Assembly (NCBI GenBank): GCA_935421135.1
Contig: OW285195.1
Location: forward strand, 8,432,891 to 8,496,890
Length of the DNA stretch: 64,000 bases
From: Bugulina stolonifera
Lineage: Eukaryota > Bryozoa > Gymnolaemata > Cheilostomatida > Bugulidae
Direction: 5' to 3'
The position numbers and the translations under genes are program-made. How positions within the stretch are numbered: position 1 is the first letter of the stretch; the number at the start of each line of letters is the position of its first letter. The notes below the pieces were generated by a model. That model had not been told where the DNA came from and made no database searches. It was given only the letters and a program-made list of their open reading frames with translations. Of this stretch, positions 59,754 to 64,000 are shown piece after piece.

Positions 59754-61000
59754 TTATCCCAACATACCTCCAAACAAGCCACCACTGCCACTATTGGAAT
59801 AACGGTTGCCGCGATTAAACAAGCCACCAATATTAAACCCTCCCAGTAAACCATTATTTCGTGGTTGGTTGTAAGGAACAGGAGCTGGGGCAGGAGCAGG
59901 TGCTGGTGTCGGGGCATGGATCACAATTGTACGATGACCACCACCATTATCATGGTGATCCTTTTTGGAACCCTTCTTTCCTCCTTTCTTGCTGTGCTTC
60001 TTGCTCTTACCTCCGGCGTGTCCTCGACTTCTGCCTCCGAAATTTGATGGACCTCTGAATCTACCACCTCCATATGGATCGTATGGCTGCCCAATCTACA
60101 CAGAGAATAAGGTCAAAGGTCACTACAGATGGAATAAGGTTAAAAGTCACTGAAACGAAAGCTCTGTAACCAAGCCATATACATGTATACTTCTGTTGTA
60201 ATAACACAAAAACAGTTCTCCAGGAATAGTCGTGATATGGTATATTATACTTACATTGTTAGCATGGGTAGTGGTAGATGACGAAGAGTAATACTCCTCA
60301 GGGGTGGTATACACTTCAGTGGTTGAGGTGGTAGGATCAGTAGTTGAGGTGGTTGCATCAGTAGATGAGGTGGTAGGGTCAATGGTTGAGGTGGTTGGCA
60401 AGGTGGTGGTAGAAGTAGCTACATTTTCTTCTGCATCTGTAGTTGTAGGAAACGTAGAGGAAGATGAAGAGAAGGATGGAGTCCTACCATAGTTAGGCCT
60501 GTAACCTGGACAGTCTCTGTAAGCGTTCTGACAACTTTTAGTGTGAGCACCGCCTCTGCAAGCCATGTTGACTAGGGGTTGGCATCTCTACAGTAAAAAT
60601 GTGACAGTGTTTATACCATATTAACATGCATTTCAATGCTATAGAGACCAGCAAAGCATGGTTTTGAACAATAAATGCATGAAAGGTAACAGAATTCAAT
60701 CATGTTATACAGCATCACATTTTAATATTTGCATTAATATTTTTTATCCTACTTGTATATTGCAGTACAATAGATGGCACAAATTTGAAAGCATTTTAAA
60801 AGTTGTGATGACAACAATATTTGTTACTATGGCAACTTCAATACTTATACGCTACCTGCAGTTTTTGGACAATGAATAGATGTAATATTTATAGATACAA
60901 AACAAGTATTTACCATAGAACTACTTCCAGATCCGTACCCTGCTGACAGCACGCTGCCGATGCACGCCGTCAAGCACAGCGCCAATGTTACGGTATTCAT
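59754..61000 (-). CDS. Secreted Thr-rich / Lys-His-rich / Gly-rich protein, unrecognised
   Basis: Three minus-strand exons, all joined in phase 0: 61000-60914, 60587-60255, 60095-59754 (253 residues). Residues 1-20 form a clear signal peptide. A short Cys segment follows (Cys 31, 39, 48, 55). Residues 63-140 are mucin-like, with repeated TTS, STT and DPTTST units suited to O-glycosylation. Exon 3 is basic and low in complexity: Gly/Arg/Tyr-rich start, a KSKKHSKKGGKKGSKK block (170-185) with DHHD, a Pro-Ala repeat (199-212) and a Gly/Leu/Phe C-terminus with GGLFNRG and GGLFGG. This layout is that of an extracellular matrix or mineral-associated protein. Lys/His-rich secreted proteins are known in silica deposition, but that role is a guess. 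A reverse-strand AATAAA lies about 125 bp past the stop. Confidence 0.72.
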
Positions 61001-61382
61001 ACTGGTATCACTCTGGCACTCTCGTTCAACGATATTGCAATATTGCACTAAAACACAAAAGTCGATAATATAGTGGCTAAATAAATTTCAATAGAACAAA
61101 TAAACAAATATCATAGTTTTATTTAAAGAAAATTCACTTCTGTTCAAAACGCTGTGCAAACTACAGTAAAACTGTCTGATCTAAACATTTAATAACAAAA
61201 GCAGCTTTAGAATGTTATATTACTTGGTTGCCAAAGCAGAAACTGACCCTATGTAGGAGTCCTGCTCCTTGTATTGCTGCTTAGTTGTGGAGTATCCAAG
61301 ATCTGACCCAACACTGACTTTGCATGTGATATCTTAACTCTTTATATCACAGGATTAAGAGATTAGAATGCTGTATGGAAGA

Positions 61383-61568
61383 CTAAGCTTCATCGCCGTG
61401 GTAATCCCATAATCCATCAGAATCAGTACTATCTAGTGATATCTTCATCACTAATCTATTAGGGCAGATTATCATGTGAGCTGTAAATCCCCTCTCATCT
61501 GTTTTACAGACAGTGTTTACTAGCAAGCTACCATCCTGAACTGTGCAATACATTCTGGGATTTCTGCT
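61383..61568 (-). CDS. Probable terminal exon of an unidentified minus-strand gene
   Basis: A TTCTGTACAG acceptor opens a 62-codon frame ending in TAG (61385-61383). The composition looks coding: two Cys pairs (YCTVQDGSLLVNTVCK and MIICPNR) and an acidic end (DSTDSDGLWDYHGDEA). It cannot belong to the gene at 59754-61000, which starts downstream with its own signal peptide. Upstream exons should lie at higher coordinates; I could not find a convincing chain. I recognise no family. Confidence 0.4.
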   Translation of the reverse strand, partial: SRNPRMYCTVQDGSLLVNTVCKTDERGFTAHMIICPNRLVMKISLDSTDSDGLWDYHGDEA

Positions 61569-64000
61569 CTGTACAGAAAGTCACAGGCTAACCCAGTAAG
61601 TTGGTAGGGATTGATAATAGGTCAAATGTACAGTTAGCCTGAGATATTATGTTTTTGGGACAAGAGGAGATGATTCTCAGTAATGTTTACAACGCAACCT
61701 ATACAGTGTGCTATGTGGACAGTGGAAAGTATTATACACTTGTAATTATACACATAATTATTATACACATAATGTACAATATATACTGTATATATAAATA
61801 ATATAGAGACATATATTATATGATATAATATATACAATGTACATGTATATTCATGCATAATAATATATAAAATTATATTATATACGTGTGCGTATGCCTG
61901 GATTATTATGTACAAATAATAACAATACATGTTTACTAGATATATCTATACTGTATATTTACACGTACACTTTCCTGTATTCACTATTGAAATATTTTAT
62001 GTTCATTAGATGTATACTATCCCTTCATTACTCAAACAGAAATTTTTTACACACAAGTTCTGTTCTGCCTATCATCTACATCTACTTGTATTTTATATGA
62101 CTTTCTGATTCTACATATTTAGACTGAATTTTAGACAGTAAATATCAATTCTATCTTTACTAATCTCTTTATCGGCTTCCCCAGTGGAATTAAACAGCAT
62201 CAAAGTGTATTCTATGCAGATGGAGAAAAACAGTTTGCCATATTTAATAATGCAATGATTCTACTATCATTGGGGGATATTTACAAGTACACAATAAAGT
62301 GGAGTTGTGTAGTACATGTACTGTGGCTCAGAGTGGTTGAATTACCTTGAATTGATTTGTCTATCTAATAAGTGTTGCTCAACAGTATTTCCTCCATCTC
62401 TGGTGAAATCTGACAAATACAACTTCTTTATTAGGACAAAAACACTTTATTATCTCATTTTATTATCAGAGTAAGGTCACACCCTTCCCAGACTTGGTTG
62501 CGAAATCATAATGCTGAGGAAAAATAGTTGGTTATGATTCTGGTTGTTGTAAACCTAAGCTTGGGAAAATGGAGACCATAGACTAAGATCATAAAAAATT
62601 CAAACTCCCAGCCCGGAGAGAGGTGTAAACCATATTATAAGGTTGAATTCTATTACTGTATGATTCACTGGAACCTGTTTAATCAGTGTGTCTCCGATCA
62701 AAGTCAGCCAGGATATAAATTACATAAAAATTGAGTTTGAACAAAATTGTTGGAGATATAAATGCACGTGTATGATTACAGGTGTACACAATTTATACAC
62801 TCCACATTTAAAATTTAATATTAAGCTACTATTCATCTAGCAAAGTGCTCAATGTAGCAATGCTACCGAGCCTGATATAATTAAATTGTTACTAATACTG
62901 TACTACTATTTTATTGTTTCATAACTAATAGTTTTATGCTGTGCACAGCATAAAACTATTAGTTATGAAACAATAAAATAATAGTACAATATTAGTAACA
63001 ATTTAATTATACACTCCACATTTATATATAATTACATGTTGTAAGAACAATACAGTAATAGCAATCCTCCACCTCCTTTAGTAAGAGTTGAACTCATCAT
63101 GGTGAAAATGAGTTAGCAGACATCATGCATTGGCCTACGTGCTGATAACCAGCTAGACTGGTACCAAAATGCACTTAACATGACAGCCACACTGATATAT
63201 TCTAATATATTACCATTTAATCCTATGCCATTAAGGAGTTATCTATACAAAGTAAGATTTTATAAAATACTTAGTTTTATTAGCAATTTAATCAGCATCC
63301 TGCCCAGTGTTGAGTAATTTTATTGATATTGAATATTGAGTAACACGGGCACATCTTAACATCCTGTTAGTTAGATAAGCGTCACACAAAGGTTTAGTTG
63401 GGTAGCTAGGAAAATAACAGCTTTGGAAATCAAAACACATTAAAATTTAAAATTTAATTTGTGATCCAATGCAGTTAAAGCAGCATAGTTGTACTTCACT
63501 TGGCAGATTGGCCTGCAAAGCACATAGAAATGGTCGTAGGTACATGTACATGAATTTTTCATGAGCCACATTAAATAGCAACCAATTGTAGACAAAGATG
63601 GATTAAGGCAATCGATTGACTGAGAAACGATAACCGATTCACAACTCAATAGCTGATGAATAGACATAATAGAGACAAACACAAGAGAAAGTAACTCTGT
63701 AAAACTGGAGAAGGCTGGGATGTTCAAGAGCGTGAAAGTAGAATATTTGTTGAAGTATTTAATGTTTATTGTACCAGAATTACAGCAAAATTGTTGAAAC
63801 GTCTGTGTTATCTATCCCACAATCCCCTACATGTACTATCAACTTCTCAACTAAATTGATGAAAAAATTATAGCCTAGGCACCAACTTACCCCGAAGAGT
63901 GACTGGAGGTGGGCTACAATGCAAACTGGGCACACTTTGGCCCATATTCCTATATTAGACAGGCTGGTCAACAGACATGTCATCAACTACTTACATGTAG
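61569..64000. other. Right-end region, unresolved, with very AT-rich stretches
   Basis: Positions 61720-61900 are almost pure AT with TATA-type repeats. On the minus strand, 63950-63894 has an acceptor (CTAATATAG) and a GTAAGT donor around an open 57-nt segment that includes KVCPVC, possibly an exon of a gene entering from the right. Support is weak. The 136-bp palindrome lies within this region. Confidence 0.3.
62876..63011. repeat. 136-bp near-perfect palindrome
   Basis: Two 68-bp arms meet without a spacer at 62943/62944 (centre GCTGTGCACAGC). I find two mismatches, both transitions. The arms end in TATAATTAAATT and AATTTAATTATA. It is flanked by an 18-bp direct repeat TTATACACTCCACATTTA at 62793-62810 and 63007-63024; the right copy starts inside the end of the palindrome. 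It encodes nothing. It could be a palindromic TA-type MITE or a product of template switching. Confidence 0.95.

Noticed and set aside
62470..62511. Short minus-strand terminal exon (FATKSGKGVTLL) with a nearby AATAAA
   Set aside because: About 14 codons after an acceptor-like TTCCTCAG is too little to separate from chance.

Overview
The window is metazoan nuclear DNA: AT-rich, with spliceosomal GT-AG introns, tight intron-rich genes on both strands, many minisatellites, and animal genes (myosin VI, SETD4). Short intergenic gaps and unfamiliar secreted multi-domain proteins suggest an early-branching invertebrate, and a demosponge is my best guess. That is inference; no rRNA or mitochondrial marker is present. 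There is no prokaryotic gene, CRISPR array or tRNA that I can support. All exon models below were built by hand from splice signals and reading-frame continuity.

Layout. 1-6.4 kb: simple repeats, a 26-bp minisatellite and a doubtful two-exon minus-strand gene (5003-5531). 6.46-21.56 kb: a tandem pair of paralogous secreted proteins with NHL-type beta-propeller repeats and a sushi-like Cys domain. Exons 2-5 and 7 have identical lengths in the two copies. Copy 1 ends in a GPI-signal-like tail. Copy 2 has a stop at the last codon of exon 7, while its tail exon survives 2 kb downstream. 22.9-24.3 kb: an intronless Golgi-type sulfotransferase-like gene. 25.6-31.3 kb: an 11-exon unrecognised protein. 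31.99-36.08 kb (minus): SETD4. 37.2-37.8 kb: a hAT-type MITE with a perfect 8-bp target duplication. 39.3-57.5 kb: a complete 27-exon myosin VI gene. 59.75-61.0 kb (minus): a secreted Thr-rich/Lys-His-rich/Gly-rich protein. 61.4 kb (minus): the terminal exon of another unidentified gene. 62.9-63.0 kb: a 136-bp near-perfect palindrome.

Main discovery. At five independent exon-intron junctions (two NHL-gene or myosin donors in short duplications, plus larger arrays) the 5' splice site itself has been tandemly duplicated together with the end of its exon or start of its intron. The extreme case is intron 6 of NHL gene 1, where a 41-bp unit containing the donor is repeated so that 72 donors lie exactly 41 bp apart over about 3 kb. 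The paralogous intron in gene 2 keeps one copy of the same donor sequence, so the array's seed can be identified. In this array, using any donor but the first reads straight into a stop, so the array may act as a decoy or a regulated poison splice region. That role is inference.

Other signals: over-represented palindromic octamers TAGGCCTA and TACATGTA, and a dispersed GAGTTGTCTTCTC-like motif in introns and intergenic DNA.
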